From Herbiconiux sp. (GTDB lineage Bacteria; Actinomycetota; Actinomycetes; Actinomycetales; Microbacteriaceae): a DNA stretch of 64,000 nt. Numbering within the stretch: the first letter of the stretch is position 1; every line of letters starts with the position of its first letter. The position numbers and the translations under genes were made by a program. Below are positions 1-9,886 of this stretch, piece by piece. Location: positions 33,790 through 97,789 of the forward strand of contig NZ_JAHFUW010000010.1 of assembly GCF_023264855.1 (NCBI RefSeq), given 5' to 3'. Under the pieces are notes generated by a model, which saw only the letters and a list, made by a program, of their open reading frames with translations, did no database searches and was not told where the DNA came from.

Positions 1-1212
1 CGGGTCGCCGCCGGGTGTTCCGGTGGCGGGGTCGCAGCCGGCGGGTGCGCCGGTTGCAGGCTCGGGCAGGTCGGCGGCGTTGTGGGCGTTGAGCCAGGCT
101 GCCGGGTCGGTGTGCTGGCCGTTGGTGCCGCCGTCACGGACCTCGAAGTGCAGATGTGGGCCGGTGGAGTTGCCGGCGGAGCCGACGTCGCCGATGTGCT
201 GTCCGGCGGTCACGGTGTCGCCGGCGGTGACGTGGATGCCGGTCTCCCACATGTGCGCATACGCCGTTGCGACGACTGCTCCGTCGATGTGGTGTTCGAT
301 GACGACGAGTCCGCCGTAGCCGCCGGAGAACTCGGCGACGGTCACGGTTCCGTCTGCCGCGGCGAGGATGGGAGTGCCGTCGGGGGCGGCGAAGTCAGCA
401 CCGGTATGGAACGAGTTCTCCCCGCTGATCGGGTGGACCCGGGGCCCGTAGTCCGAGGAGGGAACCCAGGTGCCCTCCGGCAGCGGGAACACCACCCGCG
501 ACGACTCCGCCGCGGTCATCACTAGTGGCGCTACTGTGCCGCCGGTCGAAGTGCCCGCAGTGGTCGTGGTGGTGGTGAGGGTGGTCAGGATGGTCTCGGC
601 GACGGGCTCGTAGTTGCGGTACCGGTCGGGGTAAGCAGATACCTCGACGGCCTGGGCGGCTTCGCCCTTGTCCATCGACTCCCAGCCGGGGATGTCCAGC
701 AGCCCTCGGGGACTGGGGTAGTTCGGGCCGTGTGGTCCTCCGAAGAACGCCCGCGCCTGATAGGTGGGGTCCATGAGGTCGGCGACCGTGCCCCACCCGG
801 ACTGTGGCCGCATCTGGAACAGGCCCAGCGAGTCGTGGTCGGAGCCGTCACCGTCGTTGGGGTAGTTCCCGGACTCGGGGTAGCTGCCCGTGTTGGCGAG
901 CATGCGCAGGGTGGATTCGGTGAGCGCGGCCATCAGCGCGATCTGGAGCCCGTCCCGGGTAACCCCGTCGATGCTCGCGCCGGTCTCGATGATCGTTGCG
1001 GCGTGGGTGAGTTGCTGGTTGTTGAGGGTGAAGGTCTCTCCGTTCGCGGTGGTCACGGTCAGCGACTCGGGGATCTCGCCGATCGTGATGTCCTTCCCGG
1101 GCAGGGTGCACGCGGCTGTGGAGGCAGGGTTCATCAGGGCCCCGATCCCGACCAACGCGAACGACGGACCGAGCAGGATTAGAGCGAGAGCGGCAGTGAC
1201 GAGCTTCTTCAC
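1..1212 (-). CDS. Secreted cell-wall hydrolase of conjugation module (transglycosylase-like region + M23 peptidase domain), GTG start, 3' end beyond window
   Basis: Manual minus-strand translation from GTG at 1212: VKKLVTAALALILLGPSFALVGIGALMNPAS...; C-terminal SSDYGPRVHPISGENSFHTGADFAAPDGTPILAAADGTV...GNSTGPHLHFEVRDGG is M23 signature. Absent from the ORF track because it runs off the window edge. Confidence 0.85.
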   Translation of the reverse strand, partial: MKKLVTAALALILLGPSFALVGIGALMNPASTAACTLPGKDITIGEIPESLTVTTANGETFTLNNQQLTHAATIIETGASIDGVTRDGLQIALMAALTESTLRMLANTGSYPESGNYPNDGDGSDHDSLGLFQMRPQSGWGTVADLMDPTYQARAFFGGPHGPNYPSPRGLLDIPGWESMDKGEAAQAVEVSAYPDRYRNYEPVAETILTTLTTTTTTAGTSTGGTVAPLVMTAAESSRVVFPLPEGTWVPSSDYGPRVHPISGENSFHTGADFAAPDGTPILAAADGTVTVAEFSGGYGGLVVIEHHIDGAVVATAYAHMWETGIHVTAGDTVTAGQHIGDVGSAGNSTGPHLHFEVRDGGTNGQHTDPAAWLNAHNAADLPEPATGAPAGCDPATGTPGGDP

Positions 1213-1230
1213 GAGTGATTCCCCCCGGCC

Positions 1231-1923
1231 CTATCGGAGGGGGTTGTCGAGCTGGGAGAGCCGCAGCAGATGGCAGGTGTCGTAGGTCGGGCCGCAGACG
1301 ATGAACACCGTGAACGTCACCGGATGTTCGGAGGCGACCGGTTCGTTGTTCCAGAGGCCAGAGCGGTGGCGGGTGCCCTCGATTGTGTAGGCGGTCGTTC
1401 CCGCAGCGAGCTGTCCCGGGTGAGCCTGGCCGATGGCGGTGTCCCAGGCATCGGGGACGAACAGGGTGTCGATGGTGAGGTGCTGGGTCGTGGCGTACTG
1501 GCGCAGCTCGACCCACGCTTCCCGGGTGGGCAGGTAGGTGGCGATGTCGGAGGCAAGCCCGGCTTGCTCGGCGCCAGTGGGGTCGCCGACAGCAAGGAGA
1601 ACTGAGGTGTAGTCCAGGGGCATGAATCCGGACGCGGTGTCCCAGGCGAACAGGGCGGTTGCAACGTTGCGGGCGAAGGTCTCCGGATCGTCCGACCCGG
1701 CTACGACGGGCAGGTGTGGTGTCGCAGTCGGCGCCGGGGCGGTAGGTGTCGTGGCGATTGGCCCAGGACCGGTCGAGCCGCTGTCGGTGCCTGCTGGCGT
1801 GGGTGGTCCGGTGATCAGGCCGTAGACGCCGACACCGGCCAGCACGAGAACCGCCGCGACTGCGGCGAGCACGGCGATCCACCGGCGACGGATACGGGGG
1901 TCAGTGAGGTCGGGTGTCTTCAT
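1231..1923 (-). CDS. Membrane-anchored conjugal transfer accessory protein
   Basis: MKTPDLTDPRIRRRWIAVLAAVAAVLVLAGVGVYGLI N-terminal TM segment; position directly upstream of the M23 gene. Confidence 0.6.
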   Translation of the reverse strand: MKTPDLTDPRIRRRWIAVLAAVAAVLVLAGVGVYGLITGPPTPAGTDSGSTGPGPIATTPTAPAPTATPHLPVVAGSDDPETFARNVATALFAWDTASGFMPLDYTSVLLAVGDPTGAEQAGLASDIATYLPTREAWVELRQYATTQHLTIDTLFVPDAWDTAIGQAHPGQLAAGTTAYTIEGTRHRSGLWNNEPVASEHPVTFTVFIVCGPTYDTCHLLRLSQLDNPLR

Positions 1924-1964
1924 GCCCCGTAGGTGCACTACCGGAACCCAGCGGCGCGGAGTAG

Positions 1965-2978
1965 TCAGAGGGCGCGCAGGTGACCGCCGACGGGCGCGAG
2001 GTCGCCGCTGGTCTGTCTGTCGTGGGCGGCACGCAGCTCGTCTGCGAACCGGCCAGTCCCGGCGACAGTGTCCAGGAAGGACTCAATCTGTTCGTCGCTG
2101 AGTTCGGCGGCGAGATGATCGGCGTCGTAGTGGGTCCACCAGTCGACCAGTTCGCCCCAGGTGAGCACGAACGCCCGTACCGGATACCGCACTGGCTCAC
2201 CACCTCCATCGGAGGGCGGGATGGGGCGGGGTGTGTGTTTCTTCGTCTTGCTGTTCTTGGCTCGGGCGAGTGCGTCGGAGGCGAGTTGGTGCAGGTCAGT
2301 CTCGCGCTGATCTTGAGCGGTGGTCGCGGTGGCGCGGACGGATTCGTATATGGGATGCACCGGTGCGCCGGCATCGATGCGTGCCAACTCAGCGGTGACG
2401 TGCGCGCGGAGTTCGGTCGGTTGGGCGGGGTCGGCGGCGATCTGCTCCAGGTAGCCGATCTTGTCGAGGGTCTTGTAGGAGGCCCCGCCCGGGATCATCG
2501 CCGCGGCCTGCTCGCGGGTCTTGCCGCGAGGGCCGGGTGACGGTGGTGGAAATTTTCCACCACCGTCAGCTCCCGGCTGGTGGTCGCTGCTGAACATGGT
2601 TGCTGCTTGTCGCCGTTCGGCGTCTTCGGCCATCAGGGTTTTCAATTCCCGGTAGAGGGCGGCGGCCTCGGTCTGCGTCAGTGGCTTGTGCAGCGCGTTG
2701 TCGTCCTGTTCGGCCAGGAGATGTCCGAGGCGGTCGGATATTCCGGAGCGGACCCACACGTTGACTTTCTTCCATCCGAGACGTGTGATTGCCGCCAGTC
2801 GGCGTGCACCGCACACCAGCATCCCATCGGGGGTGATCGTGATGGGTTGCAGGAGCCCGTCGCGCTCAATAGACGCAGCAAGTTCATCGATGTCGCCCAG
2901 CTCGGTGCGATGCCGGCGTCCGACCCGAATCGAGGCGACCGTCCGCTCCAACTCGATGAACCCCGATGGCGCTCTCAC
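1965..2978 (-). CDS. ParB N-terminal-domain (ParB/RepB/Spo0J-like) protein
   Basis: DIDELAASIERDGLLQPITITPDGMLVCGARRLAAITRLGWKKVNVWV is a ParB N-domain signature. Confidence 0.8.
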   Translation of the reverse strand: MRAPSGFIELERTVASIRVGRRHRTELGDIDELAASIERDGLLQPITITPDGMLVCGARRLAAITRLGWKKVNVWVRSGISDRLGHLLAEQDDNALHKPLTQTEAAALYRELKTLMAEDAERRQAATMFSSDHQPGADGGGKFPPPSPGPRGKTREQAAAMIPGGASYKTLDKIGYLEQIAADPAQPTELRAHVTAELARIDAGAPVHPIYESVRATATTAQDQRETDLHQLASDALARAKNSKTKKHTPRPIPPSDGGGEPVRYPVRAFVLTWGELVDWWTHYDADHLAAELSDEQIESFLDTVAGTGRFADELRAAHDRQTSGDLAPVGGHLRAL

Positions 2979-3865
2979 CGCGACCCACCCCCGCCAGGTT
3001 CGCGAGGTGCGGCGAGAGAGACGGCGAGGACGAGGTCGTCATCACGCAGCAGCACCGCGACGGGCTCGCCGATCAGCAGCCGTAGCAGCACGCCCCGCCC
3101 GGCAGCGGTCGCGGCATAGGCCGGGTGGGGATTGCCCAGCGCCGCTTTCAATAGGGCAGTCCAAGAGGTCCGGGGGATGTCGAGCTGGGCGCGAGCGTGC
3201 TTGTCGCGTCGCAGCGCCTCGTAGGTGGCCTGGCGGGTGCCAGCCCTGGTCAGTGCCCCGCAGACGTGTTCGATCCCGGCTCGCGCGGTCGACGGCGGCC
3301 AGTCCAGCAGGGTGAAGAACGCGATGGCATCCTCTACCGCAGCCGACGCCGAGGTGGACGCCCCCGCCGAGGGCTCGTCCTCATCCTGGCTCTTGCCGTC
3401 GCCGGTTGGCGTTGGATCGGTGACGTGGAACGCGGGATCGTAGTCGATCAGGGGATTGTCGCGGTCGCTGAACCGTTCCGGGTCATGGAACGCCGACACA
3501 TGCGGGCGTCGTGCCTGATGCACTGAGCACAGCAAGCCTTGGGCACGTTCCTCGAAGATGCAGGTGATCCGTACCGCATGAGTGACCACCGCCCACGGAT
3601 CGATCGCGGTCCGGGCGGCCCGGGTGCGCATCACGTCGAACGCTGCGGACGCGGCCTCCCACGGGTCCAACCCGTGCTTGCGCGCCAAGGGCGCGTACTT
3701 CTCGGCTACGAATACCATCAGCTCCGCTGCCATTGGGTCGCGTCGCCATCCGCCCGGCCCTGAGTCGTGGAGCCGGTGCAGCAGGACCCGTAGGCCTTCG
3801 CTGGTTGTGTAGTCCTCGACGCTCTTGGTCGGGCGCTTGGTGGTGGTGTGCGTGTTCTCGGTCAT
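2975..3865 (-). CDS. Hypothetical protein of actinobacterial conjugative elements
   Basis: ORF with GGAGG-type SD before ATG at 3865; 4-bp overlap with ParB-like gene. Confidence 0.6.
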   Translation of the reverse strand: MTENTHTTTKRPTKSVEDYTTSEGLRVLLHRLHDSGPGGWRRDPMAAELMVFVAEKYAPLARKHGLDPWEAASAAFDVMRTRAARTAIDPWAVVTHAVRITCIFEERAQGLLCSVHQARRPHVSAFHDPERFSDRDNPLIDYDPAFHVTDPTPTGDGKSQDEDEPSAGASTSASAAVEDAIAFFTLLDWPPSTARAGIEHVCGALTRAGTRQATYEALRRDKHARAQLDIPRTSWTALLKAALGNPHPAYAATAAGRGVLLRLLIGEPVAVLLRDDDLVLAVSLAAPREPGGGGSR

Positions 3866-3955
3866 GGTCAGGGCACCTCCTGACACACAGGTGCGCACGC
3901 GTCCCCAGCAGACGTCATCGGCGACGTGTTGGTGCTGGGGGCGCGCATCGTCAGC

Positions 3956-4396
3956 TCACCCCAACCCGATCCCCGAACGCGTCACCCACGACTGTGACCC
4001 ACCCGAACGACCGAAGTCCGACACCGGCGGTAAACGCCGTGCCCGCTCGGCCTCGACGGCTTGTTCGTCGCTGATCCGGCGTCTGCCCGCACGGACGGCC
4101 TGTCTCGGGAGGCTACGGGTGCGGCGGGCCAGCTCGACCTCGAAATCGATACCCCGACCCGCCAACGCGGCACCGTGACGAGCCATCAAATCGGTAGGCC
4201 GCACCCACTCCACACCCCGCACACGGCTGACGGACGCTCCTGCCGGCGACGTGTCGCTGCCCGGACGGCTGACTCTTGCGGCCTGCACCGCCTCCGGGGT
4301 TTCTGTCCTATCGGCACGCTCCGATGAGGCGGGCGTCGTATCCGGTTCGGGCGCGTGTTGATGGCGCTCGTCTGGCTGGGCGAAATGGCTGCTCAT
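3956..4396 (-). CDS. Hypothetical protein
   Basis: Open frame in the same operon; start overlaps DUF2637 gene end. Confidence 0.45.
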   Translation of the reverse strand: MSSHFAQPDERHQHAPEPDTTPASSERADRTETPEAVQAARVSRPGSDTSPAGASVSRVRGVEWVRPTDLMARHGAALAGRGIDFEVELARRTRSLPRQAVRAGRRRISDEQAVEAERARRLPPVSDFGRSGGSQSWVTRSGIGLG

Positions 4397-5133
4397 GAGT
4401 TCTCCGCCTCCTCGACGTCGGCATCTTCGGTGTCGTCGGGAAGGTGCGCGCTGGCGAACCACCGGCCCACAGTCGAGGGATGCACCTGGAGCTCGCGGGC
4501 AATCTTCTTGTTAGACCACCCCCGGCCATGGAGCTCCCGGGCATGGTCGCGCCGATCCGCGGCAGCAACCGTGCGGAGCGGTGCTTCCTCAACAGCGGGG
4601 AGTCGTTTCAAGAGCGTGCTCCCAACGCGCGGCGGTGCGACGGGGCTTCGTTGCGCGGTCGTGGTGCCTGAGACTTGCGGCGTCTCCTCAGCGGTTGACG
4701 GCTCCCCAGCGGTGGGGAGGGGGCGGGTGAGGATGACGGTCAGATGGGTGATCGCCAGCAGCACAACCGGCGGGACTGCCGCCACACTCGCGGCCAGCAC
4801 ACCTGGGACATCGGCGTCGGCGGCGACGACGGCGTGAATCGCGTTCGCGGTCACAGACACGGCGGCCCCGCCGACCAGCAGCGCCCATGGGTACCAGGCC
4901 GACCGCTGTCCGGCCAGAGCGACGACGGCGACCGTGGCGACCACGATGATCCCGTCCACGATCAGCGGCCAAGCCCACGCTTGTTCCTCACCGATCCCGG
5001 ACCGGGCGGCGAGATCCGACAACGCCGTGAAGCTGAGCCAGAACGCCCCGGCGGCGATGAACACCGTCCCGGCCACAGCCGTCACTACCGCCCAGTGCCG
5101 GCCCGCCTGCTTGTCGAGAACGGAGGTGGCCAT
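4393..5133 (-). CDS. DUF2637 domain (SpdB-like) membrane protein with C-terminal HTH
   Basis: Several TM segments (AWAWPLIVDGIIVVATVAVVALAGQRSAWYPWALLVGGAAVSVTANAIHA) and C-terminal HTH-like GWSNKKIARELQVHPSTVGRWF. Confidence 0.75.
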   Translation of the reverse strand: MATSVLDKQAGRHWAVVTAVAGTVFIAAGAFWLSFTALSDLAARSGIGEEQAWAWPLIVDGIIVVATVAVVALAGQRSAWYPWALLVGGAAVSVTANAIHAVVAADADVPGVLAASVAAVPPVVLLAITHLTVILTRPLPTAGEPSTAEETPQVSGTTTAQRSPVAPPRVGSTLLKRLPAVEEAPLRTVAAADRRDHARELHGRGWSNKKIARELQVHPSTVGRWFASAHLPDDTEDADVEEAENS

Positions 5134-6077
5134 CACAGGACCCGCGTATTCGACGGACCCACAGCAGCAGGATCTCCGGCAAACCAGATGTCTGCCTCTG
5201 AAGGTGCCAAGGCTCGCACCGAGGCCGAGGCCGCCTCCCTGTCGGGATGAGCGGCACGGTAGGCAGAACGGATGGTTGTGATGATCTCCCGTTCACCCAA
5301 ACCCGCATCCGAAGCAGCAGCGCCCAGTACGTCGAGGGCATTGGAGGTTGGCAGGCCGTTCTCCGCAAGCCGGCACGCGGCCCAGAACAGGCTGCGGTTC
5401 CGCTCACCCTCCGCGCGTCCAGCGACCCACGCCGCCAACCGCGACACATCCGCACCTTGCCGCCGAGCTGTATTCATGGGCTCGCGAACTGTGGGGCGCG
5501 GGTCGAGGAAATCTCGCAACCGATCCGAGTCGAGCACCGAGGACGTTCCGGCCTCGACCCGCCGCACCCGATAACCGACAACGTCTCCGGCGATGGACAT
5601 CCGTGAGGGTGGGACGACGATGTATCCGCCGTCGCCACGGAAGTCGATCCCCGCGCGCGCCGCCTGCCAGGACCGTTGCACCTGACCAGGCGTTGATCGG
5701 TAGTAGGCGTGCATCCCGCCGGACGGCGTGGATACCAGGAGCTGCCACCCGTCCAGCAGATCCGCTCGATGGGCGCGCGAGAAACCACGAAACCCATCGA
5801 TAGGGCCATGGACATCGACATCCACCACGACCATTCCCGAGGGTGCGCCGGTCGGGACGCCGATGTTCGCCCCGGGAGACCGGCCCCACCATGCGGCTAC
5901 TCGGTCGGCGTCGGTGGTGGCGTCGTGGAAGCCGTGCTCGGTCAGCGGTCGCTTCCCGCCCGGTATGCACGGGAACACCGGTACTCCCACGCGGGCCAGC
6001 TCTTCGGCGGCAGCAGGCAACGACTGCGGGGCGGATGGTCGCGTCAGCGCACGGGCGAACACGTCTGGAAGGGCCAT
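5133..6077 (-). CDS. Bifunctional DNA primase/polymerase (Prim-Pol) domain protein
   Basis: GVPVFPCIPGGKRPLTEHGFHDATTDADRVAAWWGRSPGANIGVPTG...VVVDVDVHG; typical replication protein of actinobacterial mobile elements. Confidence 0.85.
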   Translation of the reverse strand: MALPDVFARALTRPSAPQSLPAAAEELARVGVPVFPCIPGGKRPLTEHGFHDATTDADRVAAWWGRSPGANIGVPTGAPSGMVVVDVDVHGPIDGFRGFSRAHRADLLDGWQLLVSTPSGGMHAYYRSTPGQVQRSWQAARAGIDFRGDGGYIVVPPSRMSIAGDVVGYRVRRVEAGTSSVLDSDRLRDFLDPRPTVREPMNTARRQGADVSRLAAWVAGRAEGERNRSLFWAACRLAENGLPTSNALDVLGAAASDAGLGEREIITTIRSAYRAAHPDREAASASVRALAPSEADIWFAGDPAAVGPSNTRVL

Positions 6078-7183
6078 CACATGCCTCTCTCTCGCGCCGT
6101 TGCGGTTGCTACGGTCGTGACCCGCGCGCCAGCGTCATGTAGTAACGCTGCGCGTTCGGGCGCTGACCGTTCGCTACCGGGCTGGGTCCGTTGCGGTGTC
6201 TCGCGGTCCAAACCCGGTGGGGTGCCGTCCCCGATCTGGGTGGTATCGAGCTGGTCGAGGATTCCCATCGCGGTCTTGCGAACCCGCTCACCGGTGGTCT
6301 TGACGATCTCGACCGGCTCCTTTCCGTCGACCCTGGCCGCCCACGTCGACACGTACGGAATCGTGTAACCAGACGTGTCCATGCCGTGGGCAGCGCCGAT
6401 CATCAGCGCGACCGACTCTGCCTCGACCTCCCCGATTCCACGATGCTGGCGAGCGTTCTCGGCGTCAGGGACGTGCATGAGCACATGACCGAGTTCGTGA
6501 GCGAGAGTCTTCACCTGCGAGGCCGGGTCCATGTTTTCTCGCACCGCCACCGTCTTCGCGGTGTAGTCCGTCATCCCGTTGGCACCGTGGATCATCCCCT
6601 CATGCGGGACCCGCAGCACCTCAAACCCGCGCTCCTCGACCACGGTTGCCAGTCCGCGCCATAGACCGGCAGGTGCCTCGCCTTTCAGCAGGCGTGGTGA
6701 GGGCGGTTCCGGGATCGGGTCTCCAGCCGTCTGCGCGACATCCCACACGTAGGCAGGGCGGGCGGCGATCATCTTCGACCGCACGACCTCGCCCGGCCGG
6801 GGCCTATCGCCCTTCCCAAGCCGACGCCATGAATCGGAGGCAGCGGGATTCGATGAGGCGAAGCGTCCCGTTACCGGGGCGAAGATCATGTACCCCGACT
6901 GGCCCTTCTCCACCTGACGGCCCAACCCCTGCCACTGCCTGTAACCCGCGACAAAGGACGGCATCGGGTCGGGCACGCGACCTGCCTCGTAGGCGGCCTC
7001 ATGCTGCGCCCAGATCAGCAACGTGTTGGAAAACGATCGCGCCCGAAACCGTGCCGCGAACGCGAGCGCCCGAGCCCAGTCATCACCGGAGACGAGCTGT
7101 TCCACAGCGCCGGTCAGGCGCTCATGCAGCTCGTCGAGCTTTGCCTCCCGCGCCTCCTGGGATTGCTCCCGCGTTCTGGCCAT
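6077..7183 (-). CDS. ArdC-like antirestriction / ImmA-IrrE-type metallopeptidase-like protein
   Basis: FSNTLLIWAQHEAAYEAGRVPDPMPSFVAGYRQWQGLGRQVEKGQSGYMIFAPV and LAHELGHVLMH (HExxH) motif. Confidence 0.8.
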   Translation of the reverse strand: MARTREQSQEAREAKLDELHERLTGAVEQLVSGDDWARALAFAARFRARSFSNTLLIWAQHEAAYEAGRVPDPMPSFVAGYRQWQGLGRQVEKGQSGYMIFAPVTGRFASSNPAASDSWRRLGKGDRPRPGEVVRSKMIAARPAYVWDVAQTAGDPIPEPPSPRLLKGEAPAGLWRGLATVVEERGFEVLRVPHEGMIHGANGMTDYTAKTVAVRENMDPASQVKTLAHELGHVLMHVPDAENARQHRGIGEVEAESVALMIGAAHGMDTSGYTIPYVSTWAARVDGKEPVEIVKTTGERVRKTAMGILDQLDTTQIGDGTPPGLDRETPQRTQPGSERSAPERAALLHDAGARVTTVATATARERGM

Positions 7184-7416
7184 GGCCTGGTCTCCTCCCG
7201 ATACCCTGAGCACCGGGCCGATCGGGCTCGGTGACCATCAGGTACGCCGGGACCACCAGCAATGAGACGGACAGCGAAACGAGCGATGTGACCGTCGGGC
7301 GCGGCGGTGAACCCAACGAGTCTTCACCGGATTACCAGCCAATTAGCCACCTCGGGCGAAGCATCGGGCGAGGATGCGGATGCATGTACCGCCGATGCGC
7401 ACATGTGTATCGCGAC

Positions 7417-8346
7417 TCAGACTGTGAACGTTTGTCGGCTCAGTTGTCGGTACCTGACCGGAGTTACTCCAACGGCTTGGCGAAACATCCTTGCGGCATG
7501 GCCCCGGCTCTGCCAGCCCACCTGCCGCATCGCCACTTCGACGGGTAGGTCTGTGTCTCGCAGCAATCGCGCTAAACCCTCGGCGCGCACGGTCGACAGG
7601 TAGGTCATTGGCGTCTTACCGTAGGCATCCACAAACACTCGGCCGAGTTGCGACGGCGACAAGTGCACAGCAGCGGCGAGAACTTGGAGTGTCCACTGTT
7701 TCTCGGGGTGGTTGTGGAGCAGTTCGAGCGCCTCTCGGGCTTCGGCGCGCAACGGTGCAAACCGGCGAAGCGACGGAGGGCCAGGCCGGCGGGTCGTCTT
7801 CCGATCGCTAGGAATGCGGCGCACTGGGGTGGTCCTCATATAGGGAGTAATCACGTCGAGCACCGCGAAAAGTAGGGCTTGCATCCGAAAGAACCGATCC
7901 GAATCTGCGCCGTCGATGCTCAGTGCCACTAGTTCGTCCAGCCAGGGCATGAGCATCCCGGCGCGCTCCTCGCCGAGGCGCACTATTTGGGCTGGTTCGG
8001 AGTACAGCTCGTTAGCGAAGCCTTGCGCATCCCATCGGTCGGCGAGCAGCGCGGCGTGCTGCCAAAACACCTGGTCGATGATGTATTCATGGTCGAGGTA
8101 AAGGGTGCTGACAGTGATTGAGCCTTCGGGCTCGCTTCCACACAGCGTGTCGGCAGCAAGAGCGATGACGTCACCGACTTTTACGGGTTTCTCGCCGAAC
8201 TCACTTCGCACGATCGCGGAGCCATGACGAACGAAGATCACCTTGACACAGTCGTAGGCCACCGGCTCCATGGGGTGATGTATCGTCCGGGTGCGTGCCA
8301 CTATCGGACTGAACGGACGCGCCGGACCAAGGTTGGCGTGATTCAT
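7417..8346 (-). CDS. AraC family transcriptional regulator
   Basis: C-terminal double HTH: LQVLAAAVHLSPSQLGRVFVDAYGKTPMTYLSTVRAEGLARLLRDTDLPVEVAMRQVGWQSRGHAARMFRQAVGVTPVRYR. Confidence 0.9.
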   Translation of the reverse strand: MNHANLGPARPFSPIVARTRTIHHPMEPVAYDCVKVIFVRHGSAIVRSEFGEKPVKVGDVIALAADTLCGSEPEGSITVSTLYLDHEYIIDQVFWQHAALLADRWDAQGFANELYSEPAQIVRLGEERAGMLMPWLDELVALSIDGADSDRFFRMQALLFAVLDVITPYMRTTPVRRIPSDRKTTRRPGPPSLRRFAPLRAEAREALELLHNHPEKQWTLQVLAAAVHLSPSQLGRVFVDAYGKTPMTYLSTVRAEGLARLLRDTDLPVEVAMRQVGWQSRGHAARMFRQAVGVTPVRYRQLSRQTFTV

Positions 8347-8384
8347 GACGGCGGCGGTTTGTGATATCCGGACAAGTGCGGCAA

Positions 8385-8760
8385 CTATCTGCCGGAGGCG
8401 CGTCGACGATTCAGGCCGAGTTGCCCGCGGAGGCGCGTCACGGTGCGAGCGCTGATTTGGACCTGGACTTGTTGGAGTTTGAAAGCGGTTCGAGATGCCG
8501 ACAATTTGTGTTCACGGCGCATCCCTTCGATCTGCGTCTTCGCATCGCCGCCCGTCCCAGGGGGCTTCCGGTCGAGCTCGCATGATCTGTCGAGAAGTCC
8601 GGCCGCGCTGAACTGCCGGTATCGATTCACCCGCTTGGACGCGGTTGCCCGCGAGATTCCCATCTCGCGGGCAACTTGAGCGATCGGGCGGGATCGGCAG
8701 CGTTCGAGGAGCCGATGGCGGCCCTCAACCGTGAGCGGAGCGTTCGCGTGCGTGCTCGAC
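8385..8760 (-). pseudogene. IS481-family transposase N-terminal remnant (catalytic core missing)
   Basis: PLTVEGRHRLLERCRSRPIAQVAREMGISRATASKRVNRYRQFSAAGLLDRS...ISARTVTRLRGQLGLNRRR then stop; no DDE region follows. Confidence 0.75.
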
Positions 8761-8799
8761 TTGCGACGCCGTGGAGCCGGCGCCCTCTCAGTCAACGAC

Positions 8800-9543
8800 T
8801 CAGCCGAGATGGCGGGCGAAGAAGCGGACGGCATCCTCACCTGCGAATCGCGGGACGCCTGTATGACCACCCATATTGGCGCAGAGCGTCTTCTCAGTCG
8901 ATGAGAAGGCGTCGAAAAGATCGAGAGCCATTCCCCGGTCATTCCCCTCGTCATCCCACTGGAGGAGAACGTGCAGCGGGATGGTGACCTGGCGCGCCTC
9001 TTCCATCGTGACACGCGGCACGTAGCTGCCAGCGAAGAGTCCCGCTGCCGCGATACGCGAGTCGATGGCCGCGAGGCGTGTGCCAATCGCGATCACGCCG
9101 CCCGAGAAGCCAACTTTCTCGCCGATCTCGGGGAGGTCGAGGACCTCGTCGAGAGTGATCTGCCACTCTGGTACAGCCTGGTCGGTGAGCGGAAGGATCA
9201 GTCGGTCTACAAGGTCCGCTCCGGGCTGGTCGCCCGTGGAGATTGCACGGATGAGGTCTGCTCGAGCCTGCTCTACGCCGGGTAGCGGGATGCGGGTGCC
9301 CGCCCCAGGCAGCTCTATGGAGACCGCAGCGAAGCCTTGCGCTGCGGCGCTGAGCGCCCGTGCAACGAGGCGGGGATACATCCGTCGAATCCCAAACCCG
9401 CCGGGCTGGCCCAACAAAATGAGTGGAACTGGCGTGGACGAGGAAGCTGCTGCTGGCGTCCACAAAATGCCGGAGAAATCACCGAGAGTGAACTCACGCT
9501 CGGTGGTGCCGTCGTCGAGAATCTGTTCAGAAGTGAGGTGCAT
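8800..9543 (-). CDS. Alpha/beta hydrolase (dienelactone-hydrolase-like)
   Basis: VPLILLGQPGGFGIRRMYPRLVARALSAAAQGFAAVSIELPGAG...VGFSGGVIAIGTRLAAIDSRIAAAGLFAG. Confidence 0.75.
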   Translation of the reverse strand: MHLTSEQILDDGTTEREFTLGDFSGILWTPAAASSSTPVPLILLGQPGGFGIRRMYPRLVARALSAAAQGFAAVSIELPGAGTRIPLPGVEQARADLIRAISTGDQPGADLVDRLILPLTDQAVPEWQITLDEVLDLPEIGEKVGFSGGVIAIGTRLAAIDSRIAAAGLFAGSYVPRVTMEEARQVTIPLHVLLQWDDEGNDRGMALDLFDAFSSTEKTLCANMGGHTGVPRFAGEDAVRFFARHLG

Positions 9544-9790
9544 GGTCGTGCCTTTCGGGAGTGCTGCAAATATGCGGCGCTCCCAGACGACCTATCGCCC
9601 GACCGTGACTCCCCAGAGGAGCACCAACGTCAATTCGTTCACGGGTACCACCTCCTCAAATTCCTGCACGGACGCCTCAGCATATCAGCACCCAGCTCAG
9701 CAACAACTAGCAGTTCAGTGACGAGCCGTCGCGCGGCGAGAGTCGTAGGCGCACCCGCGCGGAGCCGCCCGGAACAAGTCCTGTCCCGGC

Positions 9791-9839
9791 GCTGCCAGAT
9801 CCATTCACAGAGCTGCCAGATCCATTCACAGAGCTGCCA
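9791..9839. repeat. 21-bp tandem direct repeat (2 full copies + 7 bp)
   Basis: GCTGCCAGATCCATTCACAGA at 9791-9811 and 9812-9832, then GCTGCCA. Confidence 0.95.
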
Positions 9840-9886
9840 CGCCTCTTGCAGGTCGAGGAGCGGCACCCGTGCCGGAGAATGGGTGA

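Noticed and set aside
848-1882. 344-aa minus-strand ORF
   Set aside because: Arg/His/Pro-rich off-frame read across two real genes (M23 protein and 1231-1923).
7231-7548. Small plus-strand ORFs between ardC-like and araC genes
   Set aside because: Partly antisense to the AraC C-terminus and no recognisable domain.
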